From positions 1 to 28,934 of the IMG/VR virus record IMGVR_UViG_3300032820_000078: 28,934 bases of DNA. One strand, 5' to 3'. The position numbers and the translations under genes were made by a program. Below, piece by piece: positions 15,801 to 24,197 of the stretch; the stretch's first letter is position 1, and every line of letters begins with the position of its first letter. This DNA comes from a virus. Below the pieces are notes generated by a model. It saw nothing but the letters and a program-made list of their open reading frames with translations. It was not told where the DNA came from and searched no databases.

Positions 15801-16622
15801 ATGGCAACGCCTTCAACAAAAGCTACATTAAAAAGTTACTGTCTCAGAGCCCTAGGGTTTGGAGTTATTGATATTAACGTATCCGATGATCAGGCTGATG
15901 ATCGTCTAGATGAGGCACTCCAATATTTTGCTCAATATCACTACGATGGTATTGAGAAAATGTATTTAAAACATCTTGTAACTTCTGATGAAGTAACACG
16001 AGCTCGTTCTAACGCATCGACTACTGCAACTGATACTGCCGACAGTTCAATCACTGCCACTTGGAAAGAAGGAAAGAACTTTATTCCAATTCCAAGTTCT
16101 GTTGTGTCTGTTGTGCAAGTATTTCCATTCACCGATACTGGTGCCGGAAGTAATATGTTCGATATTCGTTATCAGTTGCGATTGAATGATTTATTCGATT
16201 TTTCCTCGACATCTGTTATTCAATATCAAATGACAATGGACAATATTGATTTATTGGAACACATACTTGTCGGTGAAACTCCTATTCGTTTTAATCAACA
16301 CCAAAATCGTCTTTATGTTGATATGGATTGGGAAAATGATGTTACAGCTGATGTTGATTATATTATTATTGAATGTTATCGTAAACTTGACCCTACCACA
16401 TACACAGATGTTTATGATGACATTTATCTAAAAAGATACGCAACCACTCTTCTCAAAAAACAATGGGGAGCAAACCTCAGCAAGTTTAATGGTGTAACCA
16501 TGCTTGGTGGTGTTACCATGAATGGTGAACAGTTATATACTCAAGCATTGGAAGAACAAAATAAATTAGAAGAAGAAATTCAACTTGCATTTGAACTGCC
16601 AATAAATTATATGATAGGATAA
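15801..16622 (+). CDS. 13: Neck protein gp13
   Basis: A 273-residue protein. The N-terminus (STKATLKSYCLRALGFGV, then INVSDDQADDRLDEALQYF and YHYDGIEKMYLKHLV) is the well conserved opening of gp13-like neck proteins in marine T4-like phages. The middle (FIPIPSSVVSVVQVFPF) and the C-terminal half (RKLDPTTYTDVYDDIYLKRY, then LLKKQWGANLSKF) continue the match, ending in an acidic amphipathic helix. In T4, gp13 caps the portal after packaging and joins gp14 to form the neck where the tail docks. It is led by its own TATAAATA box and is followed after 3 nt by gp14, as in T4. Confidence 0.85.
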   Translation: MATPSTKATLKSYCLRALGFGVIDINVSDDQADDRLDEALQYFAQYHYDGIEKMYLKHLVTSDEVTRARSNASTTATDTADSSITATWKEGKNFIPIPSSVVSVVQVFPFTDTGAGSNMFDIRYQLRLNDLFDFSSTSVIQYQMTMDNIDLLEHILVGETPIRFNQHQNRLYVDMDWENDVTADVDYIIIECYRKLDPTTYTDVYDDIYLKRYATTLLKKQWGANLSKFNGVTMLGGVTMNGEQLYTQALEEQNKLEEEIQLAFELPINYMIG

Positions 16623-16625
16623 CTC

Positions 16626-17732
16626 ATGGCAGTTAATACAGCATTCCATACAAGCAATCTTCATTCCATTGCAACAGAAAGAAATTTATATAGTGACCTC
16701 ATAAAGGAGGCCATACAGATTTATGGCCATGATGTTTATTATATGGATCGTGATCTTGTAGCAGAAGATACAGTATGGGGAGAAGATTCTCTTTCTAAGT
16801 TTAGAACACAACATCCCATAGAAATGTATATGGAAGATGCTGACGGTGGATTTGCTGGTGAAAAAGAATTGATGAATCAATTTGGTCTGCAAAATTTAAG
16901 TGAAGCAACCTTTGTTGTTAATAAAGAAAGGTTTCAAGAATTAGATAGACAAATACAAATTCAAGATGCAACAGATACTAGTTCTAGTGGTTCAATACAA
17001 TTAGAAGCTGGAAGCACAGATCAATCATCATTATCATCAACATTAAGTACAGCTACACAAAGTTTTATTTTTGACGAAAGTGGAGAGAAGGTAGTTTTAG
17101 AAGATGATAATACAGGAAGAATATTATCTGAAGAAAGTGGTAATGAGTTTTATATTGTTTTAGATACAGCTGCAACGGACTCTGATCGACCACAAGAGGG
17201 TGATGTAATTTATCATCCAGTTCTGGATAAGATGTTCCAGATAAACTTTGTGGATCACGATGAACCATTTTATCAGTTAGATAATAATCCTGTCTACAAG
17301 ATGAGATGCCGTCTGTACGATTACAGTTCTGAAATTATTGATACTGGTATTTCAGATATTGATGCGATTGAAAGTGAACAATCACAGGACGCACTTATAT
17401 ATCAATTTACTATGGAACAGTCTTCAGCAGTTACAGAAGATATTCGATTGGAAGTTGGCACTGATGATGATGTTGCTTCTGGATTACTACTTGAAGAAAC
17501 AGATGGTGATAATATACTTGGTGAAAGTGATAGCACTTCTGTTGGTGAAAGTATTCTACTTGAAAATCCTGCTGATAGTGGTGATGATGCATATCTGATA
17601 CAGGAAGACTATATAGTAGGAGACTTTGATCAAGACAAGACATCTCAAAATGAAATGTTTGAAATTAAGAGTAGAACAGTTTTGGACTTCAGTGAATCAA
17701 ATCCATTTGGAGATGTAGGGAGCAGTTCATAA
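16626..17732 (+). CDS. 14: Neck protein gp14, with acidic repeat insertions
   Basis: A 368-residue protein. The N-terminus (NLYSDLIKEAIQIYGHDVYYM, split here as NLYSDLIKEAIQIYG and HDVYYMDRDLV, then EDTVWGEDSLSKF) is the conserved gp14 start. The central FYIVLD and GDVIYHPVLDKMFQINFVDHDEPFY (read as GDVIYHPVLDKMFQINFV and DHDEPFYQLDNNPVYKM) and a C-terminal DFSESNPFGD are also typical. T4 gp14 is 256 residues; the excess lies in two acidic, Ser/Glu-rich stretches at about residues 115-165 and 270-325, with LLLEETDGDN and SILLENP motifs. gp14 works with gp13 in the neck. The stop overlaps the gp15 ATG region by one base (TAATG). Confidence 0.85.
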   Translation: MAVNTAFHTSNLHSIATERNLYSDLIKEAIQIYGHDVYYMDRDLVAEDTVWGEDSLSKFRTQHPIEMYMEDADGGFAGEKELMNQFGLQNLSEATFVVNKERFQELDRQIQIQDATDTSSSGSIQLEAGSTDQSSLSSTLSTATQSFIFDESGEKVVLEDDNTGRILSEESGNEFYIVLDTAATDSDRPQEGDVIYHPVLDKMFQINFVDHDEPFYQLDNNPVYKMRCRLYDYSSEIIDTGISDIDAIESEQSQDALIYQFTMEQSSAVTEDIRLEVGTDDDVASGLLLEETDGDNILGESDSTSVGESILLENPADSGDDAYLIQEDYIVGDFDQDKTSQNEMFEIKSRTVLDFSESNPFGDVGSSS

Positions 17733-18541
17733 TGTTAGGACAACAATTTTATCACGAAACAATACGAAACATTGTTATTGCTTTCGGTACGATGTTTAAT
17801 GATATTCAGCTTGTTCGTAAAGACAATTCTGGAACAATAACACAAACCATGAAGGTTCCTCTTGCGTATGGTCCAAGAGAAAAGTTTCTTGTGCGGTTGC
17901 GTGAAGATGCAGATTTGACAAAACAGGTTGCAATTACTCTTCCTAGAATTGGTTTTGAAATTCAAAATCTTTCATATGATTCTGCCCGAAAAATGAGTAG
18001 AGTTCAACGATTTAAGAAAGTAAAGGGAGCAAACACAAAACAATTAGACACACAGTATATGCCTGTTCCATATAATCTTGAATTTGAATTATATGTTATG
18101 GCAAAACAATCTGATGATGCTCTGCAAATTGTAGAGCAGATACTTCCTTATTTTCAACCAGATTATGCATTAACTATTAATGATATGGCTGATATGGGTA
18201 TCACTAGAGATATTCCTATTGTTTTGGGCAATATTGGATATGAAGATAGTTATGACGGTGAATTTACTACTCGTAGAGCATTAGTATATACGTTATCATT
18301 TACTACTAAATTCTATCTATACGGACCAGTAACTTCTGCTAAAGTTATCAAAACTGTGCAAGTTGATCAGTATACAGACTTGCCAGATAAATCACCAAAA
18401 CGTGAACAAAGATATAAAGTTACTCCAAGTCCTTCAACTGCTGATGCTGATGATGATTTTGGATTTAATGAAACAGTTTCTTTCTATCAAGACGCACAAG
18501 GTTATAATCCAGAGACAGGTGAAGATGATAATAAATCATGA
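17732..18541 (+). CDS. 15: Tail completion / proximal sheath stabiliser protein gp15
   Basis: A 269-residue protein with the conserved gp15 opening (GQQFYHETIRNIVIAFG, then MFNDIQLVR) and a VPLAYGPREKFLVRL strand-loop, IGFEIQNLSYDSARKM and MPVPYNLEFELYVMAK. Length is close to T4 gp15 (272). In T4 it forms the hexameric terminator of the tail tube and sheath and connects to the neck. The start is fused to the gp14 stop (TAATG) and the end overlaps gp16 (ATGA), so translation of 14-15-16 is coupled. The last 40 residues are acidic and variable. Confidence 0.9.
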   Translation: MLGQQFYHETIRNIVIAFGTMFNDIQLVRKDNSGTITQTMKVPLAYGPREKFLVRLREDADLTKQVAITLPRIGFEIQNLSYDSARKMSRVQRFKKVKGANTKQLDTQYMPVPYNLEFELYVMAKQSDDALQIVEQILPYFQPDYALTINDMADMGITRDIPIVLGNIGYEDSYDGEFTTRRALVYTLSFTTKFYLYGPVTSAKVIKTVQVDQYTDLPDKSPKREQRYKVTPSPSTADADDDFGFNETVSFYQDAQGYNPETGEDDNKS

Positions 18542-18969
18542 TGACGAAAGATTCTAGATTAAGAATTGATAAAGAGCTCGGTGTTATAGATAAAATTGTT
18601 CCTAAGATTATACCCGATAATTCTGAGGTTGTACCCTATCAGGCTGAGGGTGGGGATGATATAGAAAAAGACTATGAATACCAAAGGGAAAACTTTTACA
18701 ATTTGGTTGAAAAAGGTTCATCTGCAATAGATGGAATACTTGAACTTGCAAAAGAAAGTGAGCACCCCAGAACGTATGAGGTGGCTGGAAATCTTATCAA
18801 ACAGGTCGCAGAAGTAACTGAAAAACTAGGCGATTTGCAAGAGAAGATGCGTAGATTAAAAGAGGTGCCAAGTAATGCACCTAAGAGTGTTACTAACGCA
18901 CTATTCATTGGTTCTACTAAAGAACTTCAAACTATGTTAAAGGATAAATTAAAGGATGAAAGTAATTGA
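18538..18969 (+). CDS. 16: Small terminase subunit gp16
   Basis: A 143-residue protein starting at the ATG of the ATGATG that overlaps the gp15 stop; a start at 18541 is equally possible. The core is a helical region (YEYQRENFYNLVEKGSSAID, then GILELAKESEHPRTYEVAG and NLIKQVAEVTEKLGDLQEKM), the conserved centre of T4-type gp16, with a C-terminal FIGSTKELQTMLKD motif. T4 gp16 (164 aa) forms a ring that recognises DNA and stimulates the gp17 motor. Unusually, gp17 does not follow directly: an oxygenase gene overlaps the last 14 nt of this ORF. Confidence 0.85.
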   Translation: MMTKDSRLRIDKELGVIDKIVPKIIPDNSEVVPYQAEGGDDIEKDYEYQRENFYNLVEKGSSAIDGILELAKESEHPRTYEVAGNLIKQVAEVTEKLGDLQEKMRRLKEVPSNAPKSVTNALFIGSTKELQTMLKDKLKDESN

Positions 18970-19549
18970 TAATGTAAAAAGTAAAGACATGTGGCCTACA
19001 ACCACATATACTTTTACAGTTAATAATATTGATAATGAATATGTAAAAAATAAAGTTTTAGAAAGAGAACAAAAAGGTTTAGGATTTCGTTTTGACCCAA
19101 TACAGGGTGGTGGTTGGCAAAGCAATAAAGACTTTCTTGACTACGAATTTTCTTTTTTGAAACAATCTCTTCTTGTTGGCGTAAATGAAATTTTGAGTCA
19201 GATTTATGTTGATGATGCCTCTATTAAAATGATTAATAGTTGGGCAAACATAAGTCGTAAAGGTGAATGTACTATGCCTCATATTCATGAGGAATCTAAT
19301 TGGTCTTGCGTTTATTATGTTACACCGACAGAGGATGCAAATCTTTATCTTAAAGACCCCAGACTATTAGAATATATGGATAAGTCTCATCATTATTTGA
19401 AACAGCCATACGCAAATATAATTAGAAAAAGACCATTTGATGCAGGCGAAGCAATACTTATTCCAAGTTGGTTAGAACATGGTGTTGGTGTTGGAACTAA
19501 AGATGCGATAAGAATAAGTATAGCAAGTAACTTCTTAATAGAGGGTTAG
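18956..19549 (+). CDS. 2OG-Fe(II) oxygenase family protein inserted between terminase genes
   Basis: A 197-residue protein of the same family as 1200-1889 (2OG-FeII_Oxy_5 / TIGR02466-like). Signatures in order: EREQKGLG, GGGWQSN, SWANISRKGECTMPHIHEES with NWSCVYYV (His109, His111), LYLKDPR, AGEAILIPSWLEHGV (distal His175) and AIRISIASNF (Arg186). All expected metal and 2-oxoglutarate positions are present, so it should be active. The ATG lies inside the end of gp16 (14-nt overlap), with AAAGG 12 nt upstream, and the stop is 2 nt before gp17. It is therefore in the packaging operon and expressed late with the terminase. The target could be a virion or host protein or a small molecule; nothing here decides it. 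Confidence 0.78.
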   Translation: MKVIDNVKSKDMWPTTTYTFTVNNIDNEYVKNKVLEREQKGLGFRFDPIQGGGWQSNKDFLDYEFSFLKQSLLVGVNEILSQIYVDDASIKMINSWANISRKGECTMPHIHEESNWSCVYYVTPTEDANLYLKDPRLLEYMDKSHHYLKQPYANIIRKRPFDAGEAILIPSWLEHGVGVGTKDAIRISIASNFLIEG

Positions 19550-19551
19550 AA

Positions 19552-21189
19552 ATGGAAACATATCTAGGTAATCCTAATCTAAAGAAAGCCAATGTCGCTC
19601 AAGAGTGGACAAAGGAAGAGGTTGAGGAATATGCTAAGTGCATGAATGATCCTCTGTATTTCATACAGGAATATATTAGAATTATTTCTCTAGACCTAGG
19701 CCTTATTCCATTTAAGCTTTACGATTTTCAGAAGGAAATGGTAGGGACATTCCATAATAATCGGTTTACTATCTGCAAACTTCCTAGACAATCTGGAAAA
19801 TCTACTACTATCATTGCATATTTGTTACATTATGTTTTATTCAATCCATCAGTGAACGTAGCAATTCTTGCAAACAAGGCTGCAACTGCGCGAGATTTAC
19901 TAGGGAGGCTACAACTCGCATACGAGAATTTACCCAAGTGGTTACAACAGGGAGTAATGACATGGAATAAGGGGAGTCTAGAACTTGAAAATGGGTCTAA
20001 AATTTTAGCATCATCCACCTCTGCCAGTGCTGTTCGTGGCGGATCATACAATATTATATTCTTGGATGAGTTTGCTTATGTGCCAGCAAATGTTGCCGAA
20101 CAGTTCTTTTCTTCAGTTTATCCTACAATAAGTTCTGGTACGACAACTAAAGTGATGATTGTTTCTACCCCACATGGTATGAATATGTTCTATAAGTTGT
20201 GGACCGATGCAGAGAACGAAAGAAACTCATATATTCCTATTGAGGTGCATTGGAGTGAAATACCTGGCAGGGATGAGAAGTGGAAAGAAGAAACAATCAA
20301 GAATACTTCAGCATCACAATTCAATACAGAGTTTGAGTGTGAGTTTCTTGGGTCTATTGATACATTAATTACACCACAAAAGTTAAGAACAATGACATAT
20401 AAAAATCCCAGGCAATCAAATGCTGGATTGGATTTATATGATAAACCACAAGAGGGACATACTTATGTGTTGACAGCTGATGTTTCTCGTGGCACATCAA
20501 ATGATTATTCTGCATTTTTGGTGTTTGATGTATCAGAAATGCCTTATAGAATTGTTGCAAAATATCGAGACAATGAAATTAAACCGCTAATATTTCCTTC
20601 TAAAATATATGATATTGCTCGAGCATACAATCAAGCATTTGTACTTATAGAAATAAATGACATTGGTGAACAGGTTGCAACTACTATGCAGTTTGACTTG
20701 GAGTACGACAACCTTATTATGGCTTCTATGCGTGGACGGGCGGGACAAGTCCTTGGAGGGGGGTTCTCAGGTGGCCGAGCTCAATTAGGAGTAAGAACTA
20801 CCAAAGCAGTAAAAAAAGTTGGTTGTTCTAATCTTAAACAATTAATAGAAGATAACAAATTAATAATAGAAGATTTGGATATTATTAGTGAATTATCTAC
20901 ATATATTGTGAAGGGACACTCCTTTGAAGCTGATGATGGTTGTACAGATGATTTAGTTGCATGTTTATTTTTATTTGCATGGACTAGTGATCAGACATAT
21001 TTTAAAGAATTAACTGATATGGATGTACGACAAACCATGATGAGAGAACAACAAGATGCTCTAGAACAGGATATGGCCCCATTTGGATTTGTTGTTACAG
21101 GACTAGAAGATGAAAATATTGGAGAAGTTATAGATGAATATGGTACTAGATGGAATCCTGTAGTGCGAGATTATGGTTCAAACTGGTAA
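19552..21189 (+). CDS. 17: Large terminase subunit gp17 (ATPase-nuclease packaging motor)
   Basis: A 545-residue protein. The ATPase domain has Walker A LPRQSGKST (residues 77-85), Walker B IIFLDEF with Asp172-Glu173, and the coupling motif VSTPHG shortly after residue 200. The C-terminal RNase H-fold nuclease has its acidic triad in TADVSRGTSNDYSAF (Asp310), LIEINDIGEQV (Glu367) and ADDGCTDDLV (Asp466 or Asp467). T4 gp17 is 610 residues; this form lacks part of the N- and C-terminal extensions but both enzymes look intact. It cuts concatemeric DNA and drives it through the gp20 portal. GAGGG precedes the ATG. It closes the neck-terminase operon; a minus-strand gene converges on it. Confidence 0.95.
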   Translation: METYLGNPNLKKANVAQEWTKEEVEEYAKCMNDPLYFIQEYIRIISLDLGLIPFKLYDFQKEMVGTFHNNRFTICKLPRQSGKSTTIIAYLLHYVLFNPSVNVAILANKAATARDLLGRLQLAYENLPKWLQQGVMTWNKGSLELENGSKILASSTSASAVRGGSYNIIFLDEFAYVPANVAEQFFSSVYPTISSGTTTKVMIVSTPHGMNMFYKLWTDAENERNSYIPIEVHWSEIPGRDEKWKEETIKNTSASQFNTEFECEFLGSIDTLITPQKLRTMTYKNPRQSNAGLDLYDKPQEGHTYVLTADVSRGTSNDYSAFLVFDVSEMPYRIVAKYRDNEIKPLIFPSKIYDIARAYNQAFVLIEINDIGEQVATTMQFDLEYDNLIMASMRGRAGQVLGGGFSGGRAQLGVRTTKAVKKVGCSNLKQLIEDNKLIIEDLDIISELSTYIVKGHSFEADDGCTDDLVACLFLFAWTSDQTYFKELTDMDVRQTMMREQQDALEQDMAPFGFVVTGLEDENIGEVIDEYGTRWNPVVRDYGSNW

Positions 21190-21192
21190 AAA

Positions 21193-21495
21193 CTAAATAA
21201 ATTCAATTAAATCGTTATCTGCTTTAATCCAACAATTTGAACATAATATGGTGGAGTTACCTACCAGATGAAATATTTCTTTACGACTTTTATTATTAGT
21301 ACCAACTCGCTTTGTTAATTTTCGTATTTCTGAATCATGAGGATAGAATTTGAGACATATAGTTTCACTCTCTCCACAATGGTTACATGACTTATCTGAT
21401 AAGAATTCGTTAAGTAGAATGATTCTTTTTCGATAATTTCTACGAGCTACCTTCTTTATGGTATCTTTATACTTCTCATAATGTGCGTTTGTCAT
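21193..21495 (-). CDS. Degenerate HNH-like zinc protein (opposite strand)
   Basis: A 100-residue protein, the only convincing minus-strand gene. A basic helical N-terminus (residues 6-25) is followed by CNHC (Cys37, Cys40), an LKFYPHD stretch (residues 48-54), a Lys-rich middle and LCSNCW (Cys85, Cys88). This spacing is that of small phage HNH endonucleases with two CxxC zinc knuckles, where the centre usually reads L-FHH and the end C-NCH. Here the first His position is Tyr-Pro-His and the final His is Trp89, so catalytic residues look lost or altered. It may be a decayed homing endonuclease or a DNA-binding derivative. It converges on gp17 with a 3-nt gap and is divergent from gp18. Confidence 0.6.
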   Translation of the reverse strand: MTNAHYEKYKDTIKKVARRNYRKRIILLNEFLSDKSCNHCGESETICLKFYPHDSEIRKLTKRVGTNNKSRKEIFHLVGNSTILCSNCWIKADNDLIEFI

Positions 21496-21500
21496 GGGAT

Positions 21501-21508
21501 TATTTATA
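21501..21508 (-). promoter_or_regulatory. T4-type late promoter box on the minus strand, very close to the HNH-like ATG
   Basis: On the minus strand the sequence reads TATAAATA-ATCCC-ATG. With usual late-promoter spacing, transcription would start at or just inside the ATG, giving a leaderless mRNA. Confidence 0.45.
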
Positions 21509-21551
21509 TGTTATAACACTTATAAAAGAGGATTTTTGGAAACTCATTTTT

Positions 21552-21559
21552 TATAAATA
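21552..21559 (+). promoter_or_regulatory. T4-type late promoter box (TATAAATA) before gp18
   Basis: Exact TATAAATA 44 nt upstream of the gp18 ATG, with AAAGGAG as a strong Shine-Dalgarno just before the start. It probably drives the sheath and tube genes. Confidence 0.65.
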
Positions 21560-21603
21560 TTAATGAAATACAAAAAACACTCTTAATATAAAGGAGTAAT
21601 GAT

Positions 21604-23622
21604 ATGAGCTTTTTAGTTTCACCTGGCGTACATGTTAGAGAAATTGACCTTACAAATGTAATTCCTTCAGTTCAAACCACTATTGGTGCGATTGCTGGTG
21701 CGTTTGAAAAAGGTCCAATATCCTCTGTAACATCAGTCAGTTCAGAAGAAGAATTGATTGCTATTTTTGGTAAACCCAAGACAACTAGTAATCAGTTTGA
21801 AAATTGGTTTGCAGCTGCAAATTTCTTGCAATACTCAGATCATCTTAAAGTAGTTCGTTGTGAATCTGCAACGGTTAATGCTGGTGCGAATAGTGGTATT
21901 CTTATTCGTGACGATGACCATTATGAAGCATCTTTCAGTACAGGACAGGGTTCGCATGGTGAGTGGGCTGCCCGTACTGCTGGTACTTGGGGTAATTCAA
22001 TCGGTGTTCAGATTTGTTCTACTGCAACAGGATACGAGCAAGTGACTGATACGTCAAATCAGTTAACCAACGGCGCTGCCTCGGCTGGCGCTAATTCAAT
22101 TACGGTTGATAACGCAGATGAGTCAGGACATGCATTTAACGTAGGAGATTTAATCTCTTTCTTTTCAGATACTTCTGCTACAGTGCCAATTGATGAATTT
22201 AATGAATATGAGGTAACAGTTGTTAATACAACATCTAATGCATTAACAATTCGTCTAAAAGATGACCCAAATGGTGGCGGTTTGCAAAATGCTATTGCAG
22301 ATAATTCGTATATAAGGCGGAAATGGAAATATCACGACTTGTTTGCAGGCGCGCCTGGACAATCTCAATGGTCAAAAGACAACGGCCGCGGTATTGGTGA
22401 TGAAATGCACATTGTTGTTTATGATACAACAGGTGATATCACTGGATACGATGCTGATGTTGTTGGACAGAGAACTTCTAGTGTTATAGAAACCTATGCA
22501 AATGTGTCAAAAAGTTCAGTGGCAAGGACTGCTCAAGGTAGTAGCAATTACTATGCAGACGTAATTTTCAGAGAATCAAATTACATTTACTGGACTGATC
22601 ATATTTCTGCTGGTTCAAATTGGGGTACAGATACAACGACTACTTATACAGTTGTGCATCCAATCACAATTGATTCACTTACAGGTGGAACAGATGATCT
22701 TGCTCCGTCTGCTGGTGAACTGACACTTGCCTATGATAAGTTTGCAGACACAGAGTTGCATGATATTAATCTTGTAATTGGTGGTAAAGGTGGTGGTGCT
22801 GGTGATACAGCTGCTACTCAAGACACTCATGTAACAATGATTACAGACCTTGTTGAAATTCGTAAGGATTGTGTGGGATTTGTTTCTCCATATCGTTCTG
22901 CGACTGTTGGTGTTGCAACCTCTTCAGCAACTGCGGCCAGAGCAATCAATAATGTAAAGACGGCGTTTGATCTTAACCCATCATCGTCTTACATGGTTTA
23001 CGATAGTGGATACAAATACATGTATGACAAGTATAATGATGTATATCGGCATGTTCCATTATGCGGTGATACTGCTGGACTTTGTGCATACACAGATGGT
23101 GTTGCTGATCCTTGGTTCTCTCCCGCTGGTTATAATCGGGGTAATGTGAGGGGTGCAATTAAATTGTCCTTCAATCCAGATAAGGCAGCAAGAGATATTC
23201 TTTATCAGGCTAGGATTAATCCTGTTGTCAACTTCCCAGGCCAAGGCGTAACACTCTTTGGTGATAAGACTGCTCTTGCGAAACCAAGTGCTTTTGATAG
23301 GATTAACGTAAGACGTTTGTTCTTGGTTCTTGAGAAAGCAATTGCAACTGCTGCTAAATACATGCTCTTTGAGTTCAACGATGAGTTTACACGGGCACAG
23401 TTCCGTAACATGGTTGAACCTTTCTTGCGAGATGTACAGGGCCGTCGAGGTATCTTCGATTTCAAGGTTGTATGCGATAGTACAAACAACACAGGTGAGG
23501 TTATTGATCGAAACGAGTTTATTGGAGATATCTACATTAAACCTGCCAGATCAATCAACTTCATTACACTAAACTTTATTGCAGTAAGAACTGGTGTATC
23601 GTTTAGTGAGGTAGGAGGTTAA
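21604..23622 (+). CDS. 18: Tail sheath protein gp18
   Basis: A 672-residue protein (T4 gp18: 659). The N-terminus MSFLVSPGVHVREIDLTN, followed by PSVQTTIGAIAGAFEKGP, is the classical contractile-sheath opening, and VRCES closes the first domain. The central half (about residues 90-420) is the variable protruding region. The C-terminal core has FNPDKAARDILYQARINPVV, FGDKTALAKPSAFDRINVRR, then EFNDEFTRAQFRNMVEPFL and GEVIDRNEFIGDIYIKPARS, conserved in myovirus sheaths. It forms stacked rings around the gp19 tube and contracts on infection. It is led by a late promoter and strong ribosome-binding site and is followed after 2 nt by gp19, as in T4. Confidence 0.95.
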   Translation: MSFLVSPGVHVREIDLTNVIPSVQTTIGAIAGAFEKGPISSVTSVSSEEELIAIFGKPKTTSNQFENWFAAANFLQYSDHLKVVRCESATVNAGANSGILIRDDDHYEASFSTGQGSHGEWAARTAGTWGNSIGVQICSTATGYEQVTDTSNQLTNGAASAGANSITVDNADESGHAFNVGDLISFFSDTSATVPIDEFNEYEVTVVNTTSNALTIRLKDDPNGGGLQNAIADNSYIRRKWKYHDLFAGAPGQSQWSKDNGRGIGDEMHIVVYDTTGDITGYDADVVGQRTSSVIETYANVSKSSVARTAQGSSNYYADVIFRESNYIYWTDHISAGSNWGTDTTTTYTVVHPITIDSLTGGTDDLAPSAGELTLAYDKFADTELHDINLVIGGKGGGAGDTAATQDTHVTMITDLVEIRKDCVGFVSPYRSATVGVATSSATAARAINNVKTAFDLNPSSSYMVYDSGYKYMYDKYNDVYRHVPLCGDTAGLCAYTDGVADPWFSPAGYNRGNVRGAIKLSFNPDKAARDILYQARINPVVNFPGQGVTLFGDKTALAKPSAFDRINVRRLFLVLEKAIATAAKYMLFEFNDEFTRAQFRNMVEPFLRDVQGRRGIFDFKVVCDSTNNTGEVIDRNEFIGDIYIKPARSINFITLNFIAVRTGVSFSEVGG

Positions 23623-23624
23623 TC

Positions 23625-24158
23625 ATGGCTGCTATAGACAATTTTAAAGCTAGTTTAATTGGTGGTGGCGCTCGTGCTAATCAATTTAAGGTAACGATTA
23701 CTCCCCCGACAGGAATTAATATTGGACTTGATGTTGCTAGAACTTCTTTTCTGGTAAGAGGATCAAGTCTTCCTGCCTCAACGCTGGGTGAAATTCCAGT
23801 ACCATTTAGAGGAAGAGAAATATATATTGCTGGAGATAGAACAACTGCTGAAACTTGGAACACAACTTTCTTGAATGATACGGACTTTATGATTCGTAAT
23901 GCGATGGAAAGGTGGATTAACGGTATTAATGATGCTGCCGATGCCACTGGTGTTGTTTCTCCAGCTGCCTATCAAACTGATATGCAAGTAGAACATTTAG
24001 ATCGAGATAACACAATTCTAAAAACTTATATATTCAGAAGTGCTTGGCCAACAACTGTTTCTACTATAGAGTTGACTTCAGAAGCAGCTGCAGCCATTGA
24101 AACATTCGATGTAACTTGGAGATATCAACACTTTGAGGCTTCCGGCGTAAACTTTTAA
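23625..24158 (+). CDS. 19: Tail tube protein gp19
   Basis: A 177-residue protein (T4 gp19: 163). It opens IDNFKASLIGGGARANQFKV and continues with FLVRGSSLPASTLGEIPVPF (a strand-turn characteristic of the tube fold), GREIYIAGDRTTAETWNTTF, and VEHLDRDNTILKTYIFRSAW before the C-terminal FDVTWRYQHFEA. This is the standard T4-type tube fold, whose hexameric rings line the DNA channel inside the sheath. It starts 2 nt after gp18 with AGGAGG just upstream, so it is co-translated at high level. Confidence 0.95.
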   Translation: MAAIDNFKASLIGGGARANQFKVTITPPTGINIGLDVARTSFLVRGSSLPASTLGEIPVPFRGREIYIAGDRTTAETWNTTFLNDTDFMIRNAMERWINGINDAADATGVVSPAAYQTDMQVEHLDRDNTILKTYIFRSAWPTTVSTIELTSEAAAAIETFDVTWRYQHFEASGVNF

Positions 24159-24167
24159 TTTGAACCT

Positions 24168-24175
24168 ACTAAATA
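24168..24175 (+). promoter_or_regulatory. Possible variant late promoter (ACTAAATA) before gp20
   Basis: ACTAAATA lies 22 nt upstream of the gp20 ATG in the 39-nt gp19-gp20 gap, at late-promoter-like spacing. The same octamer precedes fibre 2 at 4193-4200. Confidence 0.35.
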
Positions 24176-24197
24176 GTGTAATACAGTAGGAGATATT

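Noticed and set aside
21189-21200. Intrinsic terminator between gp17 and the minus-strand gene
   Set aside because: The short AT-rich sequence shows no GC stem with a following T run on either strand.
23205-23492. 95-codon minus-strand ORF
   Set aside because: It lies across the most conserved part of the gp18 sheath core and has no support of its own.
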